A stretch of 64,000 nt of DNA from Acetobacteraceae bacterium. Lineage in GTDB: Bacteria; Pseudomonadota; Alphaproteobacteria; Acetobacterales; Acetobacteraceae. Shown here piece after piece: positions 53,093 through 62,207 of the stretch. The DNA lies in assembly GCA_027482245.1 (NCBI GenBank), contig JAIXWG010000019.1:1-64000 (forward strand), written 5' to 3'. The translations under genes were made by a program, and so were the position numbers. A model generated the notes under the pieces. The model made no database searches. It was not told the DNA's origin and worked only from the letters and a program-made list of their open reading frames with translations. Numbering within the stretch: position 1 is the stretch's first letter; each line of letters starts with the position of its first letter.

Positions 53093-54211
53093 ATGATGAG
53101 CAAACCTGTCCTGCAGACCGCGATCCCCTGCACCTTCATGCGCGGCGGCACCAGCCGTGGCCCCTACTTCCTGCGCAGCGACCTGCCCGCGGACCGGGAG
53201 ACGGCGGGCCGGGTCCTCCAGGCCGTGATGGGATCGCCCGATGCGCGGCAGATCAACGGCCTCGGCGGCGCCACCACCCTGACCAGCAAGACGGTGATGG
53301 TGAGCAAGGCGGAACCGGGCCAGAAGCAGCAGGTGGACTACCTCTTCGCCCAGGTGAATGTGGACAAGGATTTCGTCGACTGGGGCCCGACCTGCGGCAA
53401 CATGCTGGCGGGCATCGGCCCCTTCGCGATCGAGAACGGCTTGGTGCCGGCCGAGGATGGGGAGACGAAGGTCCTGATCCGCGCCGTCAACACCGGCGCG
53501 CTGATCGAAGCCGTCGTCCAGACCCCTGGCGGCCGCGTGACCTATGATGGCGACACCGCCATCGCCGGCGTTCCCGGTGCCGCCGCGCCCATCGTGCTGA
53601 ATTTCGCCGATGCCGTCGGCGGTTCCACCGGCAAGCTGATGCCGACCGGTCAGGCGAAGGACGTGATCGAGGGCGTGGAGGTCACCTGCCTCGACGTCGC
53701 CATGCCCGTCGTCATCGCCCGTGCGAAGGACCTCGGCAAGACGGGGCATGAGACCAGCGCCGACCTCGATGGCGACAAGGACTTCATGGCGCGGATCGAG
53801 CGCATCCGCCGCGCGGCGAGCCTCGCCATGGGCATGGGCGATGCGGAAGGCCGCGTCATCCCGAAATTCGCCATCGTCGGCGAAGCGAAGGGCGGCACCG
53901 GCGTCGCCGCGCGCTACTTCACGCCGCTCGCGCTGCATGAAGCCATGGCCGTCACCGGCGGCATCTGCATCGCCAGCGCCTGCAAGCTGCCGGGCACGGT
54001 GGCGGAGGGCATCGCCGTCGTGAACGCCGAGGCGCGGGAGAATGTCACCATCGAACATCCCTCCGGCGTCATGGACGCGGTCATCACCACCGGCACCGCG
54101 GCGGATGGCAGCGCCACCATCCTCGGCGGCGGCACGCTGCGCACCGCGCGCCGCATCATGAAGGGTGAGGTCTATATCCCCGCGCGCGTCTGGGCGGGGC
54201 ACGGCGCGTGA
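53093..54211 (+). CDS. PrpF-family isomerase, 4-oxalomesaconate tautomerase-like
   Basis: A 372-residue protein of the PrpF/diaminopimelate-epimerase-like fold. AIPCTFMRGGTSRGPYFL and the LGGATTLTSKTVMV block are typical, as is WGPTCGNMLAGIGPFAIE. Members isomerise 2-methylaconitate or 4-oxalomesaconate (gallate and protocatechuate 4,5-cleavage route). The double ATG at 53093 lies 8 bases after the permease stop. It overlaps the next gene by 4 bases, so the isomerase, dehydrogenase and transporter form one operon. Confidence 0.8.
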   Translation: MMSKPVLQTAIPCTFMRGGTSRGPYFLRSDLPADRETAGRVLQAVMGSPDARQINGLGGATTLTSKTVMVSKAEPGQKQQVDYLFAQVNVDKDFVDWGPTCGNMLAGIGPFAIENGLVPAEDGETKVLIRAVNTGALIEAVVQTPGGRVTYDGDTAIAGVPGAAAPIVLNFADAVGGSTGKLMPTGQAKDVIEGVEVTCLDVAMPVVIARAKDLGKTGHETSADLDGDKDFMARIERIRRAASLAMGMGDAEGRVIPKFAIVGEAKGGTGVAARYFTPLALHEAMAVTGGICIASACKLPGTVAEGIAVVNAEARENVTIEHPSGVMDAVITTGTAADGSATILGGGTLRTARRIMKGEVYIPARVWAGHGA

Positions 54212-55239
54212 CGGACGCCACCATCGCGGAGGACGCGCTGCTGTCGCTGGCCACGCGCGCCCTCATCGCCGGGGGCATGCGGGCCGATGAAGCGGCGCTG
54301 GCCGCGCGCGTGCTGGTGCTGGCCGATCTCTTCGGCCTGTCCACGCATGGCATCAGCCGCGTGCCCCAGTATCTCGGCCGCGTGACGGTCGGCGGCATCG
54401 ACGCCAGGGCCGAGGTGCAGGTAGAACGCGTGATGCCGGCGCTGGCCATGATCGACGGCCGCAACGGCATCGGCCCGCTGGTGGGCATGAAGACGCTGGA
54501 GGCCGCGCTGGAAGGCGCCCGCGCCTGCGGCATCGGCGCCGCCTTCGCGCGCGGCAGCAACCATTTCGGCCCGATCGCGCCCTACGCCATGATCGCGGCC
54601 GAGCAGGGTTTCGCGACGCTGATCGCGAGCAACGCCACGACGACCATCGCGCCCTGGGGCGGGAAGGATACACGGCTCGGCAACAACCCCATCGGCGTCG
54701 GCATGCCCAATCCCGGCGGCGATCCGGTGCTGCTGGACATGGCGCTTTCCGTGGCGGCGCGGGCCAAGATCCGCAGCCTCGCCGCCTCCGGCCAACCCAT
54801 GCCGGAAGGCTGGGCGACGGATGCGGATGGCAGGCCGACCACCGATCCCAGGGCCGCGCTGGCGGGCTTCCTGCTGCCGGTCGGCGGGCACAAGGGCTAT
54901 GGCCTCGCCATCATGGTGGACCTGCTCGCCGGCCTGCTGTCCGGCGCCTCCTACCTCACCCGCGTGCGCGCCTGGGACAAGACGCCGGAGGTGGCGCAGG
55001 ACCTCGGCCATGTCTTCATCGCCATCGATGCGACGAAGCTGGCGCCGGTGGAGGTGCTGAAGGCGCGCATGGCGGACTTCATCGACATCATCCACACAAC
55101 GCCGCCCGCCGATCCCGCGCGCCCCGTGCTGCTACCGGGGGAGCGCGAGATGCAGCTGCTGCACCGAAGCCGCAAGCACGGCGTGCGGGTCGCGAGCGCC
55201 GACCTAGTGAAGCTGCAGGAACTGGCCGGCCAGGCCTGA
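54208..55239 (+). CDS. Ldh-family (malate/L-lactate dehydrogenase type) oxidoreductase
   Basis: A 343-residue NAD(P)H-dependent enzyme of the malate/ureidoglycolate/2,3-diketogulonate reductase family. LFGLSTHGISRVPQYL carries the catalytic His, and GSNHFGPIAPYAMIAAEQG is the family core, as is GGHKGYGLAIMVDLLAG. The start is GTG 54208 in a GTGA overlap with the PrpF-like stop. It probably reduces a 2-oxo acid, or oxidises the hydroxy acid, in the same pathway. A paralogue is at 57831. Confidence 0.85.
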   Translation: MTDATIAEDALLSLATRALIAGGMRADEAALAARVLVLADLFGLSTHGISRVPQYLGRVTVGGIDARAEVQVERVMPALAMIDGRNGIGPLVGMKTLEAALEGARACGIGAAFARGSNHFGPIAPYAMIAAEQGFATLIASNATTTIAPWGGKDTRLGNNPIGVGMPNPGGDPVLLDMALSVAARAKIRSLAASGQPMPEGWATDADGRPTTDPRAALAGFLLPVGGHKGYGLAIMVDLLAGLLSGASYLTRVRAWDKTPEVAQDLGHVFIAIDATKLAPVEVLKARMADFIDIIHTTPPADPARPVLLPGEREMQLLHRSRKHGVRVASADLVKLQELAGQA

Positions 55240-55276
55240 CGGGCCTGACACCGCCGTCAAACGGAGGAAACGAACC

Positions 55277-56254
55277 ATGCTGACGCGCCGCATCCTGCTG
55301 GCCAGCGCCACCACCGCGCTGGCCGCCCCCGCTCTTGCGCAAGGTGGCTATCCCAACCGCCCGATCCGCCTGCTGGTGCCCTACGCCGCGGGCGGCGGGC
55401 AGGACATCTCCGCCCGGCTGCTGGCGGACCCGCTGCGCAACGCGCTCGGCCAGCCCGTGGTGGTGGAAAACCGGACCGGCGCCAGCGGCATGATCGCGGC
55501 GCAGGCCCTCTCCACCGCCGCGCCCGATGGCTACACGCTGATGCTGGGCGGCGCCGGGGAGACGGCGATCAACCAGCATCTGTTCCGCGGCCGCATGACC
55601 TACGACCCCGCGCGCGACATCCGCGCGGTGATGGTGGTGGTGAAGGTGCCGAACGTGCTGATGGTGAACCCGCAGGCGCCGTTCAGCACGGTGGAGCAGC
55701 TGGTCACCTACGCGAAGGCCAATCCGGGGCGGCTTTCCTACTCCTCCTCCGGCATCGGCAACCCGCAGCACCTGGCCGGCGCGCTGTTCGACTTCATGGC
55801 GGGCGTCCAGACCGTGCACGTCCCCTATCGCGGCTCGGGCCAGGCGGTGGTGGATATCGCCGGCGGCCAGGTGCAGTTCGGCTACAACAGTCTCGCCTCC
55901 GGCCTGCCGCTGATTCGCGAAGGCCGCATCCGCGCCATGGCCGTCACCAGCAAGGAGAGGATGCCACAGTTGCCGGACAGCCCGTCCGTCTCCGAATACG
56001 CGCCGCTGGCGGCCTATGAACTCGTCAATTTCTTCGGCGTCTTCGCCCCCGCCGGCGTGCCCGATCCCATCATGCAGCGGCTGCACGAGGTGATCGCGAC
56101 CGCCGTGCGGGATCCCGAGTTGCGCGGCAAGTTCGAGGGCCAGGGCCTGCTGGTGCAGTCGATGAGCCTGGCGGAATCGCAGGCCTTCGTGACGAACGAG
56201 GCCACGAAGTTCGGTCGTATCGTGGACGAGGCGAAGATCACGGTGGAAAGCTGA
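55277..56254 (+). CDS. TctC/Bug-family solute-binding protein
   Basis: A 325-residue periplasmic protein with signal peptide ending APALAQG. Blocks: RLLVPYAAGGGQDISARLL, ENRTGASGMIAAQAL, APDGYTLMLG and HVPYRGSGQA. The gene follows the Ldh-type gene by 37 bases, with GGAGGAAACGAACC before the ATG, and is 1 base from the uronate-dehydrogenase-like gene. Second TctC of this operon; ligand may differ from the first. Confidence 0.85.
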   Translation: MLTRRILLASATTALAAPALAQGGYPNRPIRLLVPYAAGGGQDISARLLADPLRNALGQPVVVENRTGASGMIAAQALSTAAPDGYTLMLGGAGETAINQHLFRGRMTYDPARDIRAVMVVVKVPNVLMVNPQAPFSTVEQLVTYAKANPGRLSYSSSGIGNPQHLAGALFDFMAGVQTVHVPYRGSGQAVVDIAGGQVQFGYNSLASGLPLIREGRIRAMAVTSKERMPQLPDSPSVSEYAPLAAYELVNFFGVFAPAGVPDPIMQRLHEVIATAVRDPELRGKFEGQGLLVQSMSLAESQAFVTNEATKFGRIVDEAKITVES

Positions 56255-56255
56255 G

Positions 56256-57080
56256 ATGCCACGCTGGAACCGCCTTCTCGTCACCGGCGCGGCCGGGGAG
56301 ATCGGCGGCGTCATCCGCCCCGCCCTGCGCGGCGCGGCGACCCATCTCCGCTGGCACGACATTCGCCCCATCGCGGATGCCGGGCCGGATGAGGAGGTGA
56401 TGCAGGGCGACCTGGCGGAGCCTGGCGTCGCGGTCGAAGCGACACGCGACGTCGACTGCCTCATCCACCTCGCCGGCATCCCGCGGGAGACCGGCGGCAC
56501 GGCGGCGGAGATCCTGCGCGCCAACGTCATCGCCTGCCACGCGATGTTCGAGGCGGCGCGGGAGAACGGCGTGAAGCGCTTCATCTTCGCGAGTTCCAAC
56601 CACACCATCGGCTTCCACCCCGCCGATGCGCTGGTCGGCACTGAGGAACGCCCGCGTCCCTCCGGCCAGTATGGCGCCAGCAAGGTGTGGGGTGAGACGC
56701 TGGGCCGCCTCTACGCCGACAAGCACGGGATGGAGGTCGCGTGCCTCCGCATCGGCGCCTTCCGCGCCCGCCCCGGCAATGCGCGGGAACTCGGCGGATG
56801 GATCAGCCATGGGGACATGGCGGGGCTGGCGCGCGCCGCGGTCGATGCCGCGCCCTTCCACTTCCTCGTGGTCTATGGCGTCTCCGCCAACCGCCGCGCG
56901 CTGTGGGGCAAGGACGAGGCCGCCCGCGCCGCGCTGGGCTGGTGGCCGAAGGATGATGCGGAGGTGTTTGCCGCGGAACTGGAGGACAAGCGCCCGCCCA
57001 CCGGCAGCGTCGCCGCGCGCTTCCACGGCGGCGGCGTCTGCGAATACGGCTTCTCCGGCGATCCCGACCGGATCAGGTAG
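56256..57080 (+). CDS. NAD-dependent epimerase/dehydratase family, uronate dehydrogenase-like
   Basis: A 274-residue short-chain dehydrogenase. NAD motif TGAAGEIG (10-17), Ser113-114 and Tyr139-x3-Lys143 in QYGASKVWGE make the active site. FASSNHTIGFHPADALVG matches uronate dehydrogenases closely, which oxidise D-galacturonate or D-glucuronate to the aldarolactone. An SMP-30 type lactonase is present at 32267 but not adjacent. Its end overlaps the convergent MBL gene by 8 bases. Confidence 0.8.
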   Translation: MPRWNRLLVTGAAGEIGGVIRPALRGAATHLRWHDIRPIADAGPDEEVMQGDLAEPGVAVEATRDVDCLIHLAGIPRETGGTAAEILRANVIACHAMFEAARENGVKRFIFASSNHTIGFHPADALVGTEERPRPSGQYGASKVWGETLGRLYADKHGMEVACLRIGAFRARPGNARELGGWISHGDMAGLARAAVDAAPFHFLVVYGVSANRRALWGKDEAARAALGWWPKDDAEVFAAELEDKRPPTGSVAARFHGGGVCEYGFSGDPDRIR

Positions 57081-57834
57081 CGCCGCGCTCCGTCACGTCG
57101 AACTTCGTCACGTCATCCAGGCTGGCGCCGAACCAGGCCTGGATCTCCAGCGTCCGCGCCTCCATCGCCTCGGGCTGCCCATCCGCGCCGATACGCAGCG
57201 CCACGTCATGCCCGGGCAGCAGCACCGTGCCGGGCTTCTCCCGCCACACCGCGTTCAGCCGCGCGATGGAGGCCCGGTGCACTTCTGCATCCATCGTCAT
57301 GTCCGCAACGCCCGTCGCCAGTTCCGCGCGGTTCTTGGCGACGTCGGCGGAGAAGATCGTGCGCGCCGCGCCCTCCAGTACGAAGACCAAGTGATGCGGC
57401 GAATGGCCCGGCGCCTCGAAACAGCTGATGCCGGGCACGCCCGTCTCCCCTTCTGCCAGCCGCCGCATCCGCGGATTCTCCGCCAGGGCGCGGATGCAGA
57501 ATTCCGGCCATAGAGGCGCGCCTTCGGGCTGCTGCAGCGCGTAGTCCAGTTCCGCGCCCGGCACATGGATCAGCGCGTTGCGGAACATCGGCCAGTTCTC
57601 GACATGGTCGTAGTGCAGATGCGTGACCAGCACATCCGTCACCGCCTCCGCCGCCACGCCGACGGCCTTCAGCCGGTCGAGGATCAGCCGGCGCGCGCCG
57701 CTGCGCCCGGTATCGAGCACGGCGATGCGCCCGCCCGGCCCGCGCGCCAGCGCCACCGTGCTGAAGCCCAGCCCGCCCTGCTGCTTGGATTTGCCGGGAT
57801 AGCCCTGGATCAGCGTCTCGACGGTCCAGCTCAT
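57073..57834 (-). CDS. metallo-beta-lactamase-fold hydrolase
   Basis: A 253-residue MBL-fold protein. THLHYDHVEN (71-80) supplies His72, His74, Asp76 and His77, and further ligands are in CFEAPGHSPHHL and LLPGHD. It resembles N-acyl-homoserine-lactonase and other lactonases of the family. Start 57834 overlaps the stop of the Ldh-type gene by 4 bases. Its own 3' end overlaps the convergent dehydrogenase gene by 8 bases. A lactone or thioester could be the substrate. Confidence 0.8.
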   Translation of the reverse strand: MSWTVETLIQGYPGKSKQQGGLGFSTVALARGPGGRIAVLDTGRSGARRLILDRLKAVGVAAEAVTDVLVTHLHYDHVENWPMFRNALIHVPGAELDYALQQPEGAPLWPEFCIRALAENPRMRRLAEGETGVPGISCFEAPGHSPHHLVFVLEGAARTIFSADVAKNRAELATGVADMTMDAEVHRASIARLNAVWREKPGTVLLPGHDVALRIGADGQPEAMEARTLEIQAWFGASLDDVTKFDVTERGAT

Positions 57835-58883
57835 CGCACCAGTTCCTCCGGGAAGGTCACGCCCCAATGCGTCGCGGCCTGGCGCAAATCCAGCACCGTG
57901 TTCTCCGGCAGGTCGAGGCCGTGTTCCAGGTGACGCGCCTCGTTCCTCGCCTCGATCTCACCGGGGTAGAAGATCTCCTCCACCCCGTCGGCGCGCGGTG
58001 CCGCCTTCAGCTCCGCGATCATGCGCTCGATCCGGTCCTCGAAGACCGGCAGCAGGCCGAAGGCCGCGATGTTGAGCGCCATGACGAAGTGGCCGCTGCG
58101 GCTGCGCCGGTCCGCCTGGTAGGGGCCCGCGACCTCCGTCAGCATGCCGCTGCCGGACAGCGCGCCGGCCAGGACATCCATCATGGCGGAGATGGCATAG
58201 CCCTTGTGCTCCGCCATCGGCTGGATCACGCCTTCCAGCGCCGCCACGGGATCGGTCGTGCGACGCCCTTCCTTGTCCAGCGCCCAGGAATCGGGAATCG
58301 GCAGCCCCTTCTGCCGCGCCAGGAAGATCTTGCCTCGCGCCACGCTGGTATTGGCGATGTCGAGCATCATGGGCGCGTGCCGCCCCGCGGGTGCCGCGAT
58401 GGACCAGGGATTGTTCCCCACCACCTTCTTCCGCCCGCCCCAGGGCGCCATGGCCGGGCTGCCATTGGCGACCAGCATGCCGATGCAGCCCTCCGCCGCC
58501 GCCATGCGCGTGAAGTAGCCGAGCGCGCCGTGGTGGTTGCTCTCCCGCACCGAGACGATGCCGACGCCATGCTTCCGCGCGCGCTCGATCGCGCTGGCCA
58601 TCGCCTGCTTGGCGATCACCTGGCCGACGCCGTCATGCCCGTGCAGCACGGCGATGGCGCCGCCATCCACCAGGTATTCCGCCCGCGTCACCGGCTTCAT
58701 CACGCCGGTCCGGATGCGGTCGAGGTACCAGGGCGCCCGCATCACGCCGTGGGAGGAATGCCCCCACAGATCGGCCCTGACCAGGCTGTCCGCCACCAGC
58801 ATCGCATCATCCGCCGGCAGCCCCGCGGCGCGATACAGCGCCGCCACGAAATCACGCAATCCATCAGCCCGCACCAACGCCAT
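57831..58883 (-). CDS. Ldh-family (malate/L-lactate dehydrogenase type) oxidoreductase
   Basis: A 350-residue enzyme with LWGHSSHGVMRAPWYLDR, ESNHHGALGYFTRMAAAEG and AEHKGYAISAMMDVLAGALSG, all family blocks with the catalytic His. ATG 58883 was preferred to 58922 because GGGGGAA lies before it and family similarity starts there. It leads a two-gene operon with the MBL hydrolase, convergent on the operon that carries the other Ldh-type gene. The two paralogues are only distantly alike, so they likely have different substrates. Confidence 0.8.
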   Translation of the reverse strand: MALVRADGLRDFVAALYRAAGLPADDAMLVADSLVRADLWGHSSHGVMRAPWYLDRIRTGVMKPVTRAEYLVDGGAIAVLHGHDGVGQVIAKQAMASAIERARKHGVGIVSVRESNHHGALGYFTRMAAAEGCIGMLVANGSPAMAPWGGRKKVVGNNPWSIAAPAGRHAPMMLDIANTSVARGKIFLARQKGLPIPDSWALDKEGRRTTDPVAALEGVIQPMAEHKGYAISAMMDVLAGALSGSGMLTEVAGPYQADRRSRSGHFVMALNIAAFGLLPVFEDRIERMIAELKAAPRADGVEEIFYPGEIEARNEARHLEHGLDLPENTVLDLRQAATHWGVTFPEELVR

Positions 58884-58924
58884 CGGCTTCGTCGTTCCCC
58901 CCAATCCCGGTCCACCGATCATGG

Positions 58925-58942
58925 GCGGCACGCCGGTGCCGC
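58925..58942. promoter_or_regulatory. inverted repeat in the divergent Ldh-phoX region
   Basis: GCGGCAC-GCCG-GTGCCGC, a 7-base-arm perfect repeat 42 bases upstream of the Ldh-type ATG. Possible operator for the minus-strand operon. GC-rich repeats are common by chance here. Confidence 0.3.
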
Positions 58943-59090
58943 GCCAGCCGGCCGGCACGCGGCGGGGTTCGGGCAGCCATGCAGCCGACACGGATGCTTC
59001 ATCGACCCGTCATCGGCCTTTCGCGGAGCCTGTCTAATCACCCGCCCGACCGCCGCGCCATTCCGCGCGGCGCCGGAGAGACAAGCGACC

Positions 59091-61064
59091 ATGCCCGATA
59101 CGATGCAGCCAGCCGACAACGGCAAGCCGATCGAGATCGAGGATATCGGCAGCAACCCGAACCCCGAGGACACGATCGGGGAGGTGATGAACCGCCGCCT
59201 GTCTCGCCGCGCCGCGATCCGCGGCCTGGGCGGCGCCGCGGCGGCCGCGACGCTGGCGGACCAGCTGCTGGCGGCGGCGGAGCCCGCGCTGGCGCAGGTG
59301 AACGGCCCCTCGACCCTGACCTTCGCCGAGCTCCGCCACCAGATGGGCCAGCGCGACGCGGTGCCGGAGGGCTATGAGATCCAGACCGTGATCCGCTGGG
59401 GCGACCCGGTGGTGCCGGAAGCGCCTGCCTTCAACGCCGCGGCGCAGACGCCGGAAGCCCAGGCTGCTCAGTTCGGCTACAACAACGACTTCATCGATTT
59501 TCGCCCCCTGCCCTTCGGCGCCAACGGCTCCGACCACGGGCTGCTCTGCGTGAACCACGAATACACCGACACGCAGCTGATGTTCCCTGGCATCGGCAGC
59601 GGGCGCGACGCGCGGCTGCGCACCACCGCCGCGCAGGCGCGGATCGAGTTGCTGGCCCATGGCCATTCCGTCGTCGAGATCCGCAAGCAGGACGGAAAGT
59701 GGGGCGTCGTCGGCAACAGCCGCTACAACCGCCGCATCACCGGCGAGACGCCGATGCGCATCAGCGGCCCCGCCGCGGGGCATGACCTGCTGAAGACCAG
59801 CGCGGACCCGACCGGCACGCGCGTGCTCGGCACGCTGAACAACTGCGCCGGCGGCAACACGCCCTGGGGGACCGTCATCATGGCGGAGGAGAACTTCAAC
59901 CAGTATTTCGGCGGCGCCGCGGCGCGCAGCGGCGCGCAGTCCGACAGCTATCGCCGCTACGGCATCCTGCCCGACGCCACCTATGCCTGGGGCCGCTTCG
60001 AGGATCGCTTCAACCTCGACCGCGAACCGAACGAGCCGAACCGCTTCGGCTGGATCGTCGAGTTCGACCCCTATGACCCCACCAGCGTGCCGGTGAAGCG
60101 CACCGCGCTCGGCCGCTTCAAGCATGAGGGTGCCACCCATGCGGTGAACCCCGATGGCCGCGTCGTCTTCTACGCCGGCGACGATGAGCGCTTCGACTAC
60201 GTCTACAAATTCGTCACTGCCCGCCCCTGGAATCCGACCGACCGCGCCGCCAACCGTGACCTGCTGGACGAGGGCACGCTCTACGTCGCCCGCTTCCATG
60301 ATGATGGCCGCGTCGAATGGCTGCCGCTGGTCCAGGGCGAGGGCCCGCTGACCGCCGCCAACGGCTTCCCGAGCCAGGCGGAGGTGCTGATCAACACCCG
60401 CCGCGCCGCGGACCTCCTCGGCGCGACGCCGATGGACCGGCCGGAGGATGTGGAGACCAACCCCGTCAACGGCCGCGTCTATGTGATGCTGACGAACAAC
60501 GGCAACCGCACCGCGCAGCAGGCCAACCGCGTCAACCCGCGCGCGGCCAACAACCATGGCCATGTGGTGGAGGTCATCCCGCCCGGCGCTGGCACGTCCG
60601 CCGTGGACCACGCCGCGACGACCGGGCGGTGGGAGATCTTCCTGCTGGCCGGCAAGCCCGGTGTCGATGCCGGCGCGCGCTACCACCGCGCCACCAGCGA
60701 CAATGGCTGGCTGTCCTGCCCCGACAATTGCGCCTTCGACGCCAAGGGCCGCATCTGGATCGCGACCGACGGCGCGCCGGGCGCAGCGGGCGTGGCGGAT
60801 GGCGTCTACGCCGCCGACACCAGTGGCTATGGCCGCGCGCTGACGCGCCTCTTCTACCAGGCACCGACGGGCGCGGAAGTCTGCGGCCCCTGCTTTACGC
60901 CGGACAGCCGCACCCTCTTCCTCGCCATCCAGCACCCCGGCGACGACCCGGGCTCGACCTTCGAACGCCCCTCCACCCGCTGGCCCGACTTCGCGGAGGG
61001 CATGCCACCCCGCCCCGCCGTCATCGCCATCATCAGGAAGGATGGCGGCGAGATCGGGTCCTAG
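59091..61064 (+). CDS. phoX: PhoX-family (DUF839) phosphatase, Tat-exported
   Basis: A 657-residue calcium/iron-type alkaline phosphatase-like protein. The long N-region and SRRAAIRGLGGAAAAATLAD (38-57) form a Tat signal, typical of PhoX. The beta-propeller DUF839 blocks include LLCVNHEYTDTQLMFPG, NNCAGGNTPWGTVIMAEENF and CPDNCAFDAKGRIWIATDG. It hydrolyses phosphate esters in the periplasm, usually under phosphate starvation. No clear Pho box was found. Its stop is directly adjacent to the stop of the convergent MalY-type gene. Confidence 0.85.
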   Translation: MPDTMQPADNGKPIEIEDIGSNPNPEDTIGEVMNRRLSRRAAIRGLGGAAAAATLADQLLAAAEPALAQVNGPSTLTFAELRHQMGQRDAVPEGYEIQTVIRWGDPVVPEAPAFNAAAQTPEAQAAQFGYNNDFIDFRPLPFGANGSDHGLLCVNHEYTDTQLMFPGIGSGRDARLRTTAAQARIELLAHGHSVVEIRKQDGKWGVVGNSRYNRRITGETPMRISGPAAGHDLLKTSADPTGTRVLGTLNNCAGGNTPWGTVIMAEENFNQYFGGAAARSGAQSDSYRRYGILPDATYAWGRFEDRFNLDREPNEPNRFGWIVEFDPYDPTSVPVKRTALGRFKHEGATHAVNPDGRVVFYAGDDERFDYVYKFVTARPWNPTDRAANRDLLDEGTLYVARFHDDGRVEWLPLVQGEGPLTAANGFPSQAEVLINTRRAADLLGATPMDRPEDVETNPVNGRVYVMLTNNGNRTAQQANRVNPRAANNHGHVVEVIPPGAGTSAVDHAATTGRWEIFLLAGKPGVDAGARYHRATSDNGWLSCPDNCAFDAKGRIWIATDGAPGAAGVADGVYAADTSGYGRALTRLFYQAPTGAEVCGPCFTPDSRTLFLAIQHPGDDPGSTFERPSTRWPDFAEGMPPRPAVIAIIRKDGGEIGS

Positions 61065-62207
61065 TCAGCGCGCCGCCAGCGTGGCCTGGAGGCGGCCAAC
61101 CGCCGCCTCCAGCGTCGAGCGCGGGCAGCCGAAGTTCAGCCGCGCGCCGAGGGGCACGCCGAACTCGGCGCCCGGGCTCAGCGCCACCTTCGCGCGGTCG
61201 AGGAACCAGGGCTGCGGTTCCCCGATGCCGAGCGCGGTGCCATCCAGCCAGGCCAGGAAGGTGCCCTCCGGCTTGTGGATCGTCACACCCGGCAGGCGCG
61301 CCCGCACCGCCTCCACCAGCCAGTCGCGATTGGCCTGCAGGTAATCCAGCACCGCCGCCTTCCAGGCCGCGCCGTGTTCCAGCGCGGCCAGCGTCGCTTC
61401 CAGCCCCAGCACGTTCACGCTGTCCACCATCCCCGCCTTACTCGCCAGGAAACGCTCCCGCATCGCGGCGTCGGGGATGATGGCGAAGGCGGTCTTGAGG
61501 CCGGCGATGTTGTAGCTCTTGCTCGCCGACATCAGCGTGATGGTCCGCGCCGCGACGTCCGGCGACAGCGACGCGATGGGGATATGTCGCCGCCCGTCGA
61601 AGAGCAGCTCGCAATGGATCTCGTCCGAGACAATGACGGCGCCGGCCTCCAGCGCCGCGGTCGCGATCATCTCCAGCTCGGACCGCGTGAACACCTTCCC
61701 GAGCGGGTTGTGCGGGTTGCAGAAGAGCAGCGCGCGCGATTGCGACAGGGCGGCCCGCAGCGCGTCCATGTCGCAGACGACGTCATCGCCGTGGACGGCC
61801 AGCGGCGCATCGACGCGCCGCAGCCCCCAATGGCCGGGCGCGGCCAGCATCGGCTTGTAGGCCGGCGTCTGCACGACCACGCCATCACCGGGCGCCAGCA
61901 GCGCGCGCAGCGCCATGTTGAAGCCGGGCTCCACGCCGGGCAGGAAGCACACCGCCTCCGGCGCCACCGCCCAGCCGTATTCGCGGGCGAGCATCGCCAC
62001 CACCGCATCCCGCAGCGCATCCCGCGCCACGCCATAGCCCAGCACCGGGTGGTCCAGCCGCGCGCGGATGGCATCCAGGATCGGCGGCGCCACCGCGAAA
62101 TCCATATCCGCCACCCATAGCGGCAGCACGTCGTCGCCGTAGCGGCTCCATTTCGAACAGCCGGTGCCGCGGCGGTCGATCGGCGTGTCGAAGTCGAAGC
62201 CGCTCAT
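61065..62207 (-). CDS. MalY/PatB-family aminotransferase/cystathionine beta-lyase
   Basis: A 380-residue class I/II PLP enzyme. The start FDFDTPIDRRGTGCSKWSRY is the MalY/PatB signature, and the PLP lysine is Lys230 in LMSASKSYNIAGLK. It cleaves the C-S bond of cystathionine or cysteine conjugates, giving pyruvate, ammonia and a thiol. ATG 62207 overlaps the upstream sulfurtransferase gene by 4 bases, so sulfur metabolism links the two. Confidence 0.85.
   Translation of the reverse strand: MSGFDFDTPIDRRGTGCSKWSRYGDDVLPLWVADMDFAVAPPILDAIRARLDHPVLGYGVARDALRDAVVAMLAREYGWAVAPEAVCFLPGVEPGFNMALRALLAPGDGVVVQTPAYKPMLAAPGHWGLRRVDAPLAVHGDDVVCDMDALRAALSQSRALLFCNPHNPLGKVFTRSELEMIATAALEAGAVIVSDEIHCELLFDGRRHIPIASLSPDVAARTITLMSASKSYNIAGLKTAFAIIPDAAMRERFLASKAGMVDSVNVLGLEATLAALEHGAAWKAAVLDYLQANRDWLVEAVRARLPGVTIHKPEGTFLAWLDGTALGIGEPQPWFLDRAKVALSPGAEFGVPLGARLNFGCPRSTLEAAVGRLQATLAAR

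Noticed and set aside
59007..59036. Possible Pho box upstream of the phoX-like gene (CCGTCAT and CTGTCTA, 23 bases apart)
   Set aside because: Half sites match poorly and the spacing is not the usual 11-base direct repeat, so a PhoB site is not supported.
57867..59090. Very long plus-strand reading frame running into phoX
   Set aside because: It is antisense to the Ldh-type gene and has low-complexity Arg/His/Gln content. The real start at 59091 begins the Tat signal.
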